The translations under genes were made by a program, and so were the position numbers. A stretch of 64,000 nt of DNA, from NCBI GenBank assembly GCA_034004685.1, contig JAVEWG010000004.1, positions 61,114-125,113 on the forward strand. Reading direction: 5' to 3'. Source of the stretch: JAEUNX01 sp034004685. GTDB taxonomy: Bacteria > Pseudomonadota > Gammaproteobacteria > Burkholderiales > Rhodocyclaceae. The stretch's first letter is position 1. Every line of letters begins with the position of its first letter. Shown piece by piece: positions 29,394 through 38,366 of the stretch. The notes under the pieces were generated by a model. That model made no database searches. It was given only the letters and a program-made list of their open reading frames with translations, and had not been told where the DNA came from.

Positions 29394-30868
29394 GGTCTTT
29401 CCACCCCCGGCAAGCCAAGCACCGCGGCGATGAACACCTCGGCCCGGTGGGCGTAGTTGCGGAACATGTCCAGGCTGGCGCAGGCGGGGGACAGGAGCAC
29501 CGCGTCCCCCGGCTGGGCCAGGGTGGCAGCCCGGCCCACCGCTTCGTCCATGTCGGCGGCGTGCACCAGCGGGGCGCCGCAGCCGGCCACCGCCGTCTCG
29601 ATGCGGGCCGCATCCCGGCCGATCAGCACCACCGCCCGGGCATGGCGGGCAAAGGCCGCCCCGAGGGGACCGAAGTCCTGGCCCTTGCCGTCTCCCCCGG
29701 CAATCAGCACCACCGTCCGGCCCAAGCCTTCCAGGGCCGCCACGGTGGCCCCCACGTTGGTGCCCTTGGAATCGTCGTAGAACTCCACCCCGTCGGCTCG
29801 CCGGGCCACCTTCTCGACCCGGTGGGGCAAGCCTTTGAAGGCTGCCAGGGCCGGGACCAGCTTCTCCGGCGCCAGGCCGATGGCCTCCGCCAGAGCCAGG
29901 GCCGCCAGGGCATTGGCCACGTTGTGCAGGCCGGCCAGCTGCAGGCTGGCCACTGGAAGACGCGGCGCCTGGCCCCGCATCAGCCAGGGCTGGCCGTCCA
30001 CCACCTCCAGGCCGAAGTCATCGGGCCCGGCGGGAGCATCGGTGCCAAAGGTGAACACCTGTCCGCCAGCCCGGGCCATAGCCGCCACCCGGGAATCCTG
30101 GCGGTTGACCACCTGCACGCCGCCGCCTTCGAAGATCCGCGCCTTGGTAGCGGCGTAATCCGCCAGGTCGGTATAGCGATCCAGGTGGTCGTCGGTGACG
30201 TTGAGCACGGTGGCGGCATCGAAGGCCAGGCTGCCCAGGGTCTCGATCTGGAAGCTCGACAGTTCCAGCACCCAGCAGGCCGGCAGGGCCTGGCCCTGTT
30301 CCAGACGGTCCAGCAACACCGCCAGGACGGCCGGGCTGATATTGCCGGCCACGGCGGTATCCAGGCCCGCGGAGGCGACCAGGGCCCCGGTCAGGGCGGT
30401 GGTGGTAGTTTTGCCGTTGGTGCCGGTAATGGCCACGATCCGGGTGGCCTGCCGCTGGCCCAGCTCCGCCAGGGCTTCGGCAAACAAGGCCAGCTCGCCG
30501 GTGATGGTCAGGCCCCGTTCCCGGGCCAGGGCGATGATGCCCCCCCGCGGGTCCAGCCCGGGGCTCACGGCGACGCGACCCACCCCCTCCAGCAACCCCG
30601 CCTCGAAGGGCCCGGTGACCAGCTCCAGTCCGGGCACCGCGGCCTGCAAGGCCCCGGCGCCTGGCGGCTCCGCCCGGGTGTCCGCCACCCGCAGGCGGGC
30701 ACCCCGCCAGGCGCACCAGCGGGCCATGGCCAGGCCGGACTCTCCGAGCCCGAGCACCAGAACGAGTTGGCCATTCAGGGCACTGCCCTCCCGCCGGGCT
30801 GCCCCCAGGGAGGCCGCGCCCCCCCGGGGGGCAGCGAACGAAGTGAGCGCGGGGGCCGTCCGTTTCAT
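29390..30868 (-). CDS. murD: MurD, UDP-MurNAc-L-Ala-D-glutamate ligase
   Basis: Adds D-Glu to UDP-MurNAc-L-Ala. The Mur-ligase core begins at NGQLVLVLGLGESGLAMARW, with the ATP loop VAITGTNGKTTTTALTG, DDHLDRYTDLADYAATK and VEFYDDSKGTNVGATV. The open frame (492 residues) carries about 32 extra residues before the core. They are Ala/Gly/Arg-rich and are encoded by a GC-rich, repeat-like sequence. No closer in-frame ATG or GTG is present, and the start at 30868 overlaps the mraY stop in normal operon fashion, so the extension may be translated. Confidence 0.95.
   Translation of the reverse strand: MKRTAPALTSFAAPRGGAASLGAARREGSALNGQLVLVLGLGESGLAMARWCAWRGARLRVADTRAEPPGAGALQAAVPGLELVTGPFEAGLLEGVGRVAVSPGLDPRGGIIALARERGLTITGELALFAEALAELGQRQATRIVAITGTNGKTTTTALTGALVASAGLDTAVAGNISPAVLAVLLDRLEQGQALPACWVLELSSFQIETLGSLAFDAATVLNVTDDHLDRYTDLADYAATKARIFEGGGVQVVNRQDSRVAAMARAGGQVFTFGTDAPAGPDDFGLEVVDGQPWLMRGQAPRLPVASLQLAGLHNVANALAALALAEAIGLAPEKLVPALAAFKGLPHRVEKVARRADGVEFYDDSKGTNVGATVAALEGLGRTVVLIAGGDGKGQDFGPLGAAFARHARAVVLIGRDAARIETAVAGCGAPLVHAADMDEAVGRAATLAQPGDAVLLSPACASLDMFRNYAHRAEVFIAAVLGLPGVERP
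30790..30847. repeat. Repeat-like GC-rich palindrome inside the murD 5' end
   Basis: The DNA encoding the odd MurD N-terminal extension contains a run of C then G, flanked by the inverted pair CTGCCCCC and GGGGGCAG (minus strand), and the string CGCTCACTTCGTTCGCTGCC. It resembles the GCTCGCTTCGCTCGCTGCC-type dispersed repeats I know between genes in other betaproteobacteria. This recognition is from memory of similar sequences, not from a search. Confidence 0.45.
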
Positions 30869-31953
30869 CGCAGCTTGAGGGTGGACAGGCCGAACAGCAC
30901 CAGCATCAGGGTGATGATCCAGAACCGCACCACCACCTGGGTTTCCTTCCAGCCCCCCAGCTCGTAGTGGTGATGCAGCGGCGCCATGCGGAAAATCCTT
31001 TTCCCGCCTGAGTACTTGAAGTACATCACCTGGAGCATCACCGACAGGGTCTCGGCCACGAACAGGCCGCCCATGATGAAGAGCACGATTTCCTGGCGGA
31101 CCACCACCGCCACGGTACCAAGGGCCGCCCCCAAGGCCAGGGCCCCCACGTCCCCCATGAAGACTTCAGCCGGATAGGCGTTGAACCACAGGAAGCCCAG
31201 GCCGGCGCCGCACAGGGCGCCGCAGAACACCGCCAGCTCGCCGGCCCCATGGATGTAGGGCACCCCCAGATATTTGGAGAAGCCGGCGTGGCCCGCCACG
31301 TAGGCGAAGATGGCCAGGGCCCCGGCCACCATCACGGTAGGCATGATGGCCAGGCCGTCCAGGCCGTCGGTGAGATTCACCGCGTGGCTGGTGCCGTTGA
31401 TCACGAAATAGGTGAGGGCCATGAAGCCCACCACGCCCAGGGGATAGGCCACTGCCTTGAAGAAGGGCACGATCAGTTCGGTCTGGGCCGGCTCGGTGGC
31501 GGTGAGCCCCAGGAACACCGCAGCGCCACCGGCGATCAGGGACGTCCACAGATACTTCCAGCGGCTGGCCAGGCCCTTGGGATTGCGGTGCACCACCTTG
31601 CGCCAGTCATCCACCCAACCCACCGCGCCGAAACCCAGGGTCACCAGCAGCACCACCCAGATGTAGCGGTTCTTGAGGTCGCCCCACAGCAGGGTGGTGA
31701 TGGCGATGGCGATGAGGATCAGGGCGCCGCCCATGGTGGGGGTGCCAGCCTTGGTCAGATGGGACTTGGGGCCATCGTCCCGCACCGCCTGGCCGATCTT
31801 CTTGGCGGCCAGCCAGCGGATCACCCCGGGGCCGAAGACGAAGGAGATCACCAGGGCGGTGAGGGCCGCCAGCACGGTGCGCAGGGTGATGTAGCCAAAG
31901 ACATTGAAGGCGCGGATGTCCTGGCCGAGCCAAAGGGCGAGTTCGAGCAGCAT
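30865..31953 (-). CDS. mraY: MraY, phospho-MurNAc-pentapeptide transferase
   Basis: Makes lipid I by moving phospho-MurNAc-pentapeptide to undecaprenyl phosphate in the inner membrane. At 362 residues it has the expected ten helices. Family blocks are TPTMGGALILIAIAI, GWVDDWRKVVHRN, NLTDGLDGLAIMP, AYPAEVFMGDVGALALGA and the C-terminal MAPLHHHYELGGWKETQVV. It starts 4 bp after the murF stop. Confidence 0.98.
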   Translation of the reverse strand: MLLELALWLGQDIRAFNVFGYITLRTVLAALTALVISFVFGPGVIRWLAAKKIGQAVRDDGPKSHLTKAGTPTMGGALILIAIAITTLLWGDLKNRYIWVVLLVTLGFGAVGWVDDWRKVVHRNPKGLASRWKYLWTSLIAGGAAVFLGLTATEPAQTELIVPFFKAVAYPLGVVGFMALTYFVINGTSHAVNLTDGLDGLAIMPTVMVAGALAIFAYVAGHAGFSKYLGVPYIHGAGELAVFCGALCGAGLGFLWFNAYPAEVFMGDVGALALGAALGTVAVVVRQEIVLFIMGGLFVAETLSVMLQVMYFKYSGGKRIFRMAPLHHHYELGGWKETQVVVRFWIITLMLVLFGLSTLKLR

Positions 31954-31956
31954 GAT

Positions 31957-33366
31957 TCAGTGGTGTCCCGGGTTGGGGGTGGCGGCGTCCAAGGGCAGGG
32001 CGATGGCGTCGGCCACCCGCTCCATGCGCATGAAGCGCGAGCCCTTCACCAGCACCACGGTGCTAGCGTCGAGCCCCTTGCGCAGCGCGGCGATCAAATC
32101 TTCGATTTTCGCAAAATGCTGGCCCCCGTCGCCAAAATTCTTTGCCGCCACCTCGCTCATGGCCCCCAGGGCCAGGAGCTGGTCGATGCCCTGGCTCTTG
32201 GCGTAGCCCCCCACTTCATCGTGGAGCTGGGCGGAAGTCTGGCCGATCTCGCCCATGTCGCCCAACACCAGGATCTTGCGGCCCGGGGTGGACGCCAGTA
32301 CGTCGATGCCGGCCCGCACCGAATCCGGGTTGGCGTTGTAGGTGTCGTCCAGCAAGGTGGCGCCATCCTGGGCATCCCGCCGCTGGAGGCGGCCCCGGGT
32401 GCCCCGGTAGTTGGTGAGGCCCCGGGCCACGGCCTCCAGGCCGGCCCCGGCGGCCAGGCAGGCCGCGGCCGCCCCCACCGCGTTTCTCACGTTGTGCAGC
32501 CCCGGTACCCGCAGTTCGAAAGAAACCGCGCCGGCCGGGGAGGTGAGATCCACCCGGGCCCCGAGGCCGCGCAGGGTAAAGGCGCCGTGCACCTCGGCCT
32601 GCTGCTCCAGGCCGAAGCTCACCACCCGGCGCAGGGCGTTCTGTTCCCGCCAGAAATCGGCGAAGGCATCATCCCCGTTCACCACCGCCACCCCGGCATG
32701 GCCCAGGCCTTCATAAATGGCGCCCTTTTCCCGGGCAATTTCCAGCAGCCCTCCCATTCCCTGGAGGTGGGCGCGCTGGGCATTGGTGACGATGGCCACG
32801 GTGGGCTTGGCCAGCTGGGTCAGGTAGGCGATCTCGCCGGGATGGTTCATCCCCATCTCGATCACCGCCGCCCGGTGGTGGCCCCGCAGGCGCAGCAGCA
32901 TCAGGGGCAGGCCGATGTCGTTATTGAGGTTGCCCTGGGTGGCCAGTACCGCGTCAGCTGGGTCCATGCCATCCAGTTCGGCCTGGGCCCGCAGGATGGC
33001 GGCGCACATCTCCTTGACGGAGGTCTTGCCATTGCTGCCGGTCACCCCCACCAAGGGCAAGAGGAAATGGCTGCGCCAGTGGGCCGCCAGAGCGCCCAGG
33101 GCCAGGCGGGTGTCCTCCACCACCAGGAGCGGCAGGGGCGGCGGATTTTCCTGGGCATCGGCCCAGCGGGCATCCACCAGAGCGGCGGCGGCACCGTCCC
33201 GGGCGGCCTGGGCAACGAAATCATGGCCGTCAAAGCGCGCTCCCCGCAGGGCCACGAACAGCTGTCCCGGGGTGATGGCGCGGCTGTCGGTGCCCACCGC
33301 AGCGATGGCGGCCTCCCCCGTGTGGCGGGCCTGGAGAACCGCTGCCACGCTGCTCAGGCTCATCAT
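31957..33366 (-). CDS. murF: MurF, D-Ala-D-Ala-adding ligase
   Basis: Adds D-Ala-D-Ala to the UDP-MurNAc tripeptide, completing the pentapeptide. The 469 residues contain TDSRAITPGQLFVALRGARF, VGVTGSNGKTSVKEM, VIEMGMNHPGEIAYLT, LLDDTYNANPDSVRAGI and KGSRFMRMERVADAI. It starts within the murE stop (4-bp overlap). The piece about 32090-32160, covering the C-terminal part, is less GC-rich than its surroundings, without any visible break. Confidence 0.97.
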   Translation of the reverse strand: MMSLSSVAAVLQARHTGEAAIAAVGTDSRAITPGQLFVALRGARFDGHDFVAQAARDGAAAALVDARWADAQENPPPLPLLVVEDTRLALGALAAHWRSHFLLPLVGVTGSNGKTSVKEMCAAILRAQAELDGMDPADAVLATQGNLNNDIGLPLMLLRLRGHHRAAVIEMGMNHPGEIAYLTQLAKPTVAIVTNAQRAHLQGMGGLLEIAREKGAIYEGLGHAGVAVVNGDDAFADFWREQNALRRVVSFGLEQQAEVHGAFTLRGLGARVDLTSPAGAVSFELRVPGLHNVRNAVGAAAACLAAGAGLEAVARGLTNYRGTRGRLQRRDAQDGATLLDDTYNANPDSVRAGIDVLASTPGRKILVLGDMGEIGQTSAQLHDEVGGYAKSQGIDQLLALGAMSEVAAKNFGDGGQHFAKIEDLIAALRKGLDASTVVLVKGSRFMRMERVADAIALPLDAATPNPGHH

Positions 33367-34874
33367 GGCGTCAAGCCTTCCCGCGGTTCATGCCAGGCCG
33401 CCAAGGCCTCCCGGGCCTGGCTCAGATCGGAGAAGGGCAACCGCTCCCCCTGCACTTCCTGGTAAGGCTCGTGGCCCTTGCCGGCGATCACCACCACGTC
33501 ATCGGCGCGGGCATCGACCAAGGCCGCCCGGATGGCGGAGGCCCGGTCGCAGATGCGCTCGGCGGTGGGGCCCGCGCCGGCAGCAACGGCATCCAGGATC
33601 GCCTCCGGATCCTCGCCCCGGGGGTTGTCGCTGGTCATGACCACCCGGTCGGCCAGGTTGCGGGCAACTTCTCCCATCAGGGGCCGCTTGCCCGGATCCC
33701 GATCGCCGCCGCAGCCAAAAACGCACACCAGCCGTCCGCCCCGGGCCTCGGCGGTGGCCCGCACCGCCTCCAGCACCTTGGCCAGGGCATCCGGGGTATG
33801 GGCGTAATCCACCACCACCAGGGGTTCCCCCACCCCGCCCACCACCTGCATGCGCCCTTCCGGCGCCGACAGACGACCAGCCACCGCCAGTACATCATCC
33901 GGGGCGATGCCCCGCTCCAGCAGGGCCGCCATCACCGCCAGCAGATTAGAGATGTTGAAACGGGCCACCACCGGGGCATGGACTTCGGCTTCCCGCCCAT
34001 CTACCCCCAGGGTGAAGCGCATGCCGGCGGGGGTCGGGCGCAGATTGTCCGCCACCAGTACCCGGGAGGCCGCCACGGCATCGGCGTTGCTGGGAATCAG
34101 GGTATAGCCCACCACCCGATGGCCGGCAGCCAGCAGGCGGCGCCCCTGGGCTACTCCGAAGGCGTCATCCAGGTTGAGGACGTGGGCGCGAGCCCCAGGC
34201 AGATCGAAGAGCCGGGCCTTGGCGGCGGCATAGGCTTCCATGCTGCCGTGGTAATCCAGGTGATCCCGGGTGAGATTGGTGAAGATGGTCAGGCCGAAGA
34301 CCGCGCCATTGACCCGCCCCTGGTCCAGGCCGATGGACGATACCTCCATGGCGGTGGCCACCGCGCCCTGGGCCCGGAAGTCCGCCAGTCGGTGGTGGAG
34401 GGCCGGGGCATCCGGGGTGGTGTTGGAGGCTTCGTCCAGCTTTCCCGGAAAACCGCAGCCCAGGGTGCCCACCACCCCACAGCGCTGCCCCAGGTCGGTC
34501 AAGGCCCGGGCCAGCCACTGGCTGACGGTGGTCTTGCCATTGGTGCCGGTCACCCCCACCAGCCACAGTTTTTCAGAGGGCGCGCCATACAGCCGATGGG
34601 CCAGGTGGCCCGACACGCCTCGCAAGCCGCTCACCGGAATGACCGGCACGCCAAGATCCGGCGGCAGCAGGCCGTCATCTGCGTCCCACAGCACGCCACA
34701 GGCGCCCCGGGCCACCGCATCGGCGCCATGGCGCCGGCCGTCGGTGCGAAAACCCCGATAGGCGACGAAGAGATCCCCCGCACCGACGGCGCGGGAATCG
34801 GCGCTGAGGCCGGTGGGCGCGAGCCCCCGGGCCATCAGTTCCGCCATCACCGCGTCCACGCTGGCAAAGATCAC
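33363..34874 (-). CDS. murE: MurE, meso-diaminopimelate-adding ligase
   Basis: Adds the third stem-peptide residue. The DNPRGEDP motif at about residue 420 is the specificity signature for meso-diaminopimelate rather than lysine, so the wall is of the usual Gram-negative type. Other blocks: GLSADSRAVGAGDLFVAY, VGVTGTNGKTTVSQWL, TPDAPALHHRLADF, NLTRDHLDYHGSMEAYA and VVDYAHTPDALAKVL. The 503-residue protein overlaps the ftsI stop by 4 bp. Confidence 0.97.
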   Translation of the reverse strand: MIFASVDAVMAELMARGLAPTGLSADSRAVGAGDLFVAYRGFRTDGRRHGADAVARGACGVLWDADDGLLPPDLGVPVIPVSGLRGVSGHLAHRLYGAPSEKLWLVGVTGTNGKTTVSQWLARALTDLGQRCGVVGTLGCGFPGKLDEASNTTPDAPALHHRLADFRAQGAVATAMEVSSIGLDQGRVNGAVFGLTIFTNLTRDHLDYHGSMEAYAAAKARLFDLPGARAHVLNLDDAFGVAQGRRLLAAGHRVVGYTLIPSNADAVAASRVLVADNLRPTPAGMRFTLGVDGREAEVHAPVVARFNISNLLAVMAALLERGIAPDDVLAVAGRLSAPEGRMQVVGGVGEPLVVVDYAHTPDALAKVLEAVRATAEARGGRLVCVFGCGGDRDPGKRPLMGEVARNLADRVVMTSDNPRGEDPEAILDAVAAGAGPTAERICDRASAIRAALVDARADDVVVIAGKGHEPYQEVQGERLPFSDLSQAREALAAWHEPREGLTP

Positions 34875-36628
34875 ATTCGCTCCCGGGGGGGAACCGCCTT
34901 GACCTCCCCCTGGCGGGCCACCTGGAGGGGCACCAGGGGAGCGTCCGGCGTCACCCCCAGGGCCCGCAGGGTTCCTCCCATCACCTGGGCAAACACCGGC
35001 GCGGCCACGTCACCGCCGTAATGGAGCCCGGCGGAGGGTTCGTCGATCATCACCGCCACGATCAGACGGGGATCCGAGGCGGGGGCGAAGCCCACGAAGG
35101 ATGAAACGTATCGGTTGGCATACCGGCCACCTTCCAGCTTGTGGGCGGTACCCGTCTTGCCCGCCACCCGGTAACCAGGGATCTGGGCCTTGGGGGCGGT
35201 ACCGCCAGGCAGCACCGCCATTTCCAGCATGGCCCGGACTTCCCGGGCAGTCTGTGCGGAAAAGATCCGGCGCCCCTGGAGGGGTGGCGCATCCAGCTTG
35301 GAAAGGGACAGGGGCACGATATCCCCGTCCCGGGCGAACGCCTGGTAAGCGTTGGCCATCTGCATCAGGCTCACCGAAATGCCGTGGCCGTAGCTCATGG
35401 TGGCCTGCTCGATGGGTCGCCAGGATTTTGCCGGCCGCAATCGGCCGCCGGCTTCCCCGGGAAAGCCCAGCTTGAGGGGCGCCCCGAAACCCAGGCTGTC
35501 GAAGAGCCGCCACATGTCTTCCGAAGGGAAGGACAGGGCGATCTTGGCCGCGCCGATGTTGGAAGACTTCTGGATCACCTCGGCCACCGTCAGGGCGCCG
35601 TGGCGATGGGCATCGGAGATGGTGGCGTTACCGATGGTCAAGCGCCCCGGGGAGGTATCGATCACCGAGTCGAAACGGTATTTGCCTTTCTCCAGGGCCA
35701 ACCCGGCAATGAAGGGCTTCATGGTGGAGCCCGGCTCGTAGGTGTCGGTGAACACCCGGTTGCGCAGCTGGGCCCCCGACAGCCCGCCCCGGTTATTGGG
35801 GTTGTAGGTGGGGTTGTTGACCAGGGCCAGGATCTCGCCGGTCTTGGCGTCTAGCACCACCACGCCGCCGGCCTTGGCCCGGTTGGCCTCCACCGCCTGC
35901 TTGAGGGCGGAATGGGCCAGGTACTGGACTTTGGCATCCACTGCCAGGTTAACCTCGCGGCCCTCCTGGGGTTCCTTGACGGACTCCACATCCTCGATGA
36001 TCTGGCCACGGCGGTCCTTGATGACCCGGCGGCTGCCAGGGATGCCAGCCAGCACCTTGTCCCGGGCCAGCTCCATGCCTTCCTGGCCATGGTCTTCGGC
36101 CCCGGTAAAGCCCAGCACGTGGGCCATGACCTCGCCCCCTGGGTAGTAGCGGCGATATTCCCGTTGCTGATGCACTCCGGCCAACCTCAGGGCCGCTACC
36201 CGTTCCGCCACCTCGGGAGACACCTGGCGCTTGAGGTACACGAATTCCTTGCTGGAGGCCAGGCGGGCGTTGAGTTCGGCCACGTCCATTTCCAGTAGGG
36301 ACGCCAGTTTGCGGACGTCGGCGGGAGCCAGGCGGGCATCGGAAGGTATCGCCCAGATGGATTTGACCGGCGTGCTCACCGCCTGGACATCCCCGTGGCG
36401 ATCCAGGATCCGCCCCCGGGTAGCCGGCAGCTCGATAATCCGGGCGTAGCGGGATTCTCCCTTGGCCTGGAGGAAGTCGTCATTGACCCCCTGGAGGTAG
36501 AAGGCCCGCCCCACCAAGGACACGGACCCCAGCAGCAAGCCCAGCAGCACCAGGCGGGGACGCCAGACGGGAAGACCCTGTTTCAGGAGGGGATTGTGAT
36601 TGAAGGTCACGTTGCGGGGATTTTTCAC
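34871..36628 (-). CDS. ftsI: FtsI (PBP3), septal peptidoglycan transpeptidase
   Basis: Crosslinks septal peptidoglycan and works with FtsW. A short cytoplasmic tail and one membrane helix (RLVLLGLLLGSVSLVGRAF) precede the pedestal domain and the penicillin-binding domain. The catalytic Ser is in EPGSTMKPF (SxxK), the second motif is SSN in VIQKSSNIGAAK, and the third is KTGT in YRVAGKTGTAHK. At 585 residues it has the normal length. It overlaps ftsL by 4 bp. Confidence 0.98.
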   Translation of the reverse strand: MKNPRNVTFNHNPLLKQGLPVWRPRLVLLGLLLGSVSLVGRAFYLQGVNDDFLQAKGESRYARIIELPATRGRILDRHGDVQAVSTPVKSIWAIPSDARLAPADVRKLASLLEMDVAELNARLASSKEFVYLKRQVSPEVAERVAALRLAGVHQQREYRRYYPGGEVMAHVLGFTGAEDHGQEGMELARDKVLAGIPGSRRVIKDRRGQIIEDVESVKEPQEGREVNLAVDAKVQYLAHSALKQAVEANRAKAGGVVVLDAKTGEILALVNNPTYNPNNRGGLSGAQLRNRVFTDTYEPGSTMKPFIAGLALEKGKYRFDSVIDTSPGRLTIGNATISDAHRHGALTVAEVIQKSSNIGAAKIALSFPSEDMWRLFDSLGFGAPLKLGFPGEAGGRLRPAKSWRPIEQATMSYGHGISVSLMQMANAYQAFARDGDIVPLSLSKLDAPPLQGRRIFSAQTAREVRAMLEMAVLPGGTAPKAQIPGYRVAGKTGTAHKLEGGRYANRYVSSFVGFAPASDPRLIVAVMIDEPSAGLHYGGDVAAPVFAQVMGGTLRALGVTPDAPLVPLQVARQGEVKAVPPRERM

Positions 36629-36891
36629 CGGCCGTCCTCCGCCACCACCAACTGGCCCGGCACGGGCGTGCGCATGCCCAGCTTGTCCCGGGCGATCTTT
36701 TCAACCCGGGCGTGGGACGCCCAGGTGCTTTGCTCCAATTGGAGTTGCCCCCACTCCACCTCCAGCTGCTGCATCCGGGCCTGCTCTCGCTCCAGGGCGA
36801 TGAAACGCTGACGGGCCTGGTGCTGGGCCGCCACCGTCCCGAGGGCGCTGGCCACCACCAGCACGACGAGGGTGGATTCGACGCGATACAT
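36625..36891 (-). CDS. ftsL: FtsL, small bitopic division protein
   Basis: An 88-residue protein: a membrane helix at residues 5-22 (ESTLVVLVVASALGTVAAQ) followed by a leucine-zipper-like coiled coil (LEREQARMQQLEVEWGQLQL) and the conserved region EKIARDKLGMRTPVPGQ. With FtsB and FtsQ it activates septal synthesis. The ATG at 36891 shares its A with the rsmH stop (TAATG), and AAAGGA lies upstream, which decides the start. A much longer open frame upstream overlaps rsmH and is not real. Confidence 0.94.
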   Translation of the reverse strand: MYRVESTLVVLVVASALGTVAAQHQARQRFIALEREQARMQQLEVEWGQLQLEQSTWASHARVEKIARDKLGMRTPVPGQLVVAEDGR

Positions 36892-37823
36892 TAGGCTGCC
36901 GTCCTTTCCGCCACCCGCATCACCGCGCTGCGGGCCCGGGGGTTGGCCGCCACTTCGGCCTCGCCGGGACGCAGGACCTTGCCCAGAAGGGCCAGCCGAG
37001 GCTTGGGCAGATCCGCCGCCCGCAGCGGCAGGCGCGCCGGCAGTTGGGGCGGCCGCGACTCGTCCCGCATGAAGCGCTTGACGATGCGGTCCTCCAGGGA
37101 ATGGAAGCTGATCACCACCAGACGGCCACCGGGCTTGAGGCGCGCCAGGCACTGGGGCAGGACTAGCGACAGCTCCTCAAGCTCCCGGTTGATGAAAATC
37201 CGTAGAGCCTGGAAGCTGCGCGTCGCTGGATGCTGCCCCGGCTCGCGTGTGCGGACCGCCTTTTCCACGATCGCGGCAAGTTGTCCAGTGGTTGCGACAG
37301 GTTCCCCTGCCCGAGCAGCAACAAGCGCCTTTGCAATCGCATGAGCAAACCGTTCTTCCCCATAATCCCTGATCACCTCCGTGATTTGGGCGACCGACGC
37401 TTCCGCCAGCCAATCCGCCACGGTCGGCCCGCGGCTCGTATCCATCCGCATGTCCAACGGCGCATCGAAGCGAAAACTCATGCCCCGCGCCGGCTCATCC
37501 AGCTGGGGCGATGACACCCCCAGGTCCAGCAAGATCCCATCCACCGCGGCCAGGCCAAGCCCGTCCAGCGCCTCCCCCAGCTCGCTGAAGGGCGCGTGGC
37601 ACAGGGTCAGCCGCCCATCCGCCAGGGCCGCCCCCGCCACGATGGCCGCCGGATCCCGGTCGAAGGCCACCAGACGCCCTCCTGCCCCCAGCCGGGCCAG
37701 GATGGCCTGGCTATGGCCGCCTCGCCCGAAGGTGCCATCCACATAAACCCCTTCGGGCTTGATGGCCAACGCATCCACCGCCTCGGCGAGGAGCACCGTA
37801 ACGTGCTGCAATCCGCCGCTCAC
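36891..37823 (-). CDS. rsmH: RsmH, 16S rRNA (cytosine-1402-N4)-methyltransferase
   Basis: Methylates C1402 in the ribosomal decoding site. The 310-residue protein starts MSGGLQHVTVLLAEAVDAL and has the SAM-binding YVDGTFGRGGHSQAIL, DGILLDLGVSSPQLDEPARG, FRFDAPLDMRMD, and C-terminal GRLVVISFHSLEDRIVKRF. The stretch about 37190-37400 uses codons unlike the rest of the gene (more A/T-ending and fewer CTG/GCC/CGG codons), while the protein remains family-like. It overlaps mraZ by 4 bp. Confidence 0.97.
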   Translation of the reverse strand: MSGGLQHVTVLLAEAVDALAIKPEGVYVDGTFGRGGHSQAILARLGAGGRLVAFDRDPAAIVAGAALADGRLTLCHAPFSELGEALDGLGLAAVDGILLDLGVSSPQLDEPARGMSFRFDAPLDMRMDTSRGPTVADWLAEASVAQITEVIRDYGEERFAHAIAKALVAARAGEPVATTGQLAAIVEKAVRTREPGQHPATRSFQALRIFINRELEELSLVLPQCLARLKPGGRLVVISFHSLEDRIVKRFMRDESRPPQLPARLPLRAADLPKPRLALLGKVLRPGEAEVAANPRARSAVMRVAERTAA

Positions 37824-38263
37824 AGCGCCAGACTTTCCAGCCCGGACGGCATGCCGCCATCCAGGATCGCCAGCATGGCCTCCTGCTGCTTCTGCCAGCC
37901 GGCTTCAGACCACAACTCGAAGTGGCTGCCCTGCCCCACCAGCCAGACCTGCTTCTCCAGCCCAGCGAACTGCCGCAGGGTGGGCGCCACCAGCACCCGG
38001 CCAGCGGCATCCGGCTCCTCGGACTGGGCATAACCGACCAGGAGGCGCTTATAGGCTGCGGTACGGGGATCGAAACTGGGGGCGGCCAGAACCTGGTCGC
38101 GGATCGGCGCCCAGGCCGACTCGGGGTAGACCAGCAGACAGCGATGGGGATGGGCAGTGATGACCAAGGGCGCGCCCGCCGGGGACAAGGCGTCCCGATG
38201 CCGGGCGGGGATCGCCAGGCGACCCTTGGCATCAAGACTGAGCGCGGCTGCTCCTTGAAACAT
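37820..38263 (-). CDS. mraZ: MraZ, AbrB-like repressor of the dcw operon
   Basis: The 147-residue protein has two AbrB/SpoVT-like half domains: MFQGAAALSLDAKGRLAIPA with RHRDAL, and later EEPDAAGRVLVAPTLRQFA. MraZ binds repeats in front of its own gene and represses the operon. The ATG at 38263 follows GGGGAG. The open frame continues upstream to 38329 but that part overlaps the operator and has no family similarity. Its operator, four direct decamers, lies 38 bp upstream. Confidence 0.96.
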   Translation of the reverse strand: MFQGAAALSLDAKGRLAIPARHRDALSPAGAPLVITAHPHRCLLVYPESAWAPIRDQVLAAPSFDPRTAAYKRLLVGYAQSEEPDAAGRVLVAPTLRQFAGLEKQVWLVGQGSHFELWSEAGWQKQQEAMLAILDGGMPSGLESLAL

Positions 38264-38300
38264 GTTCTCCCCGAGCTGGCAAAGGGACGTGGGCGCCATC

Positions 38301-38340
38301 CGGCCACACTTTTCCCCACTTTTTTCCACTAATTCCCACT
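38301..38340 (-). promoter_or_regulatory. MraZ operator: four direct decamer repeats
   Basis: On the minus strand the decamers read AGTGGGAATT, AGTGGAAAAA, AGTGGGGAAA, AGTGTGGCCG with an exact 10-bp period, so all lie on one face of the helix. They match the known MraZ box (TGGGN or GTGG[A/G]N every 10 bp). The block begins within the -10 region, so binding would block transcription start. Confidence 0.9.
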
Positions 38341-38366
38341 GTAGTGTAAAGGCCCACCAGGGTCAA
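38338..38366 (-). promoter_or_regulatory. Promoter of the dcw operon (Pmra)
   Basis: The minus strand has TTGACC (38361-38366), a 17-bp spacer and TACAGT (38338-38343), a good sigma-70-type promoter. Transcription would start near 38331, inside the MraZ repeats. Confidence 0.72.
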
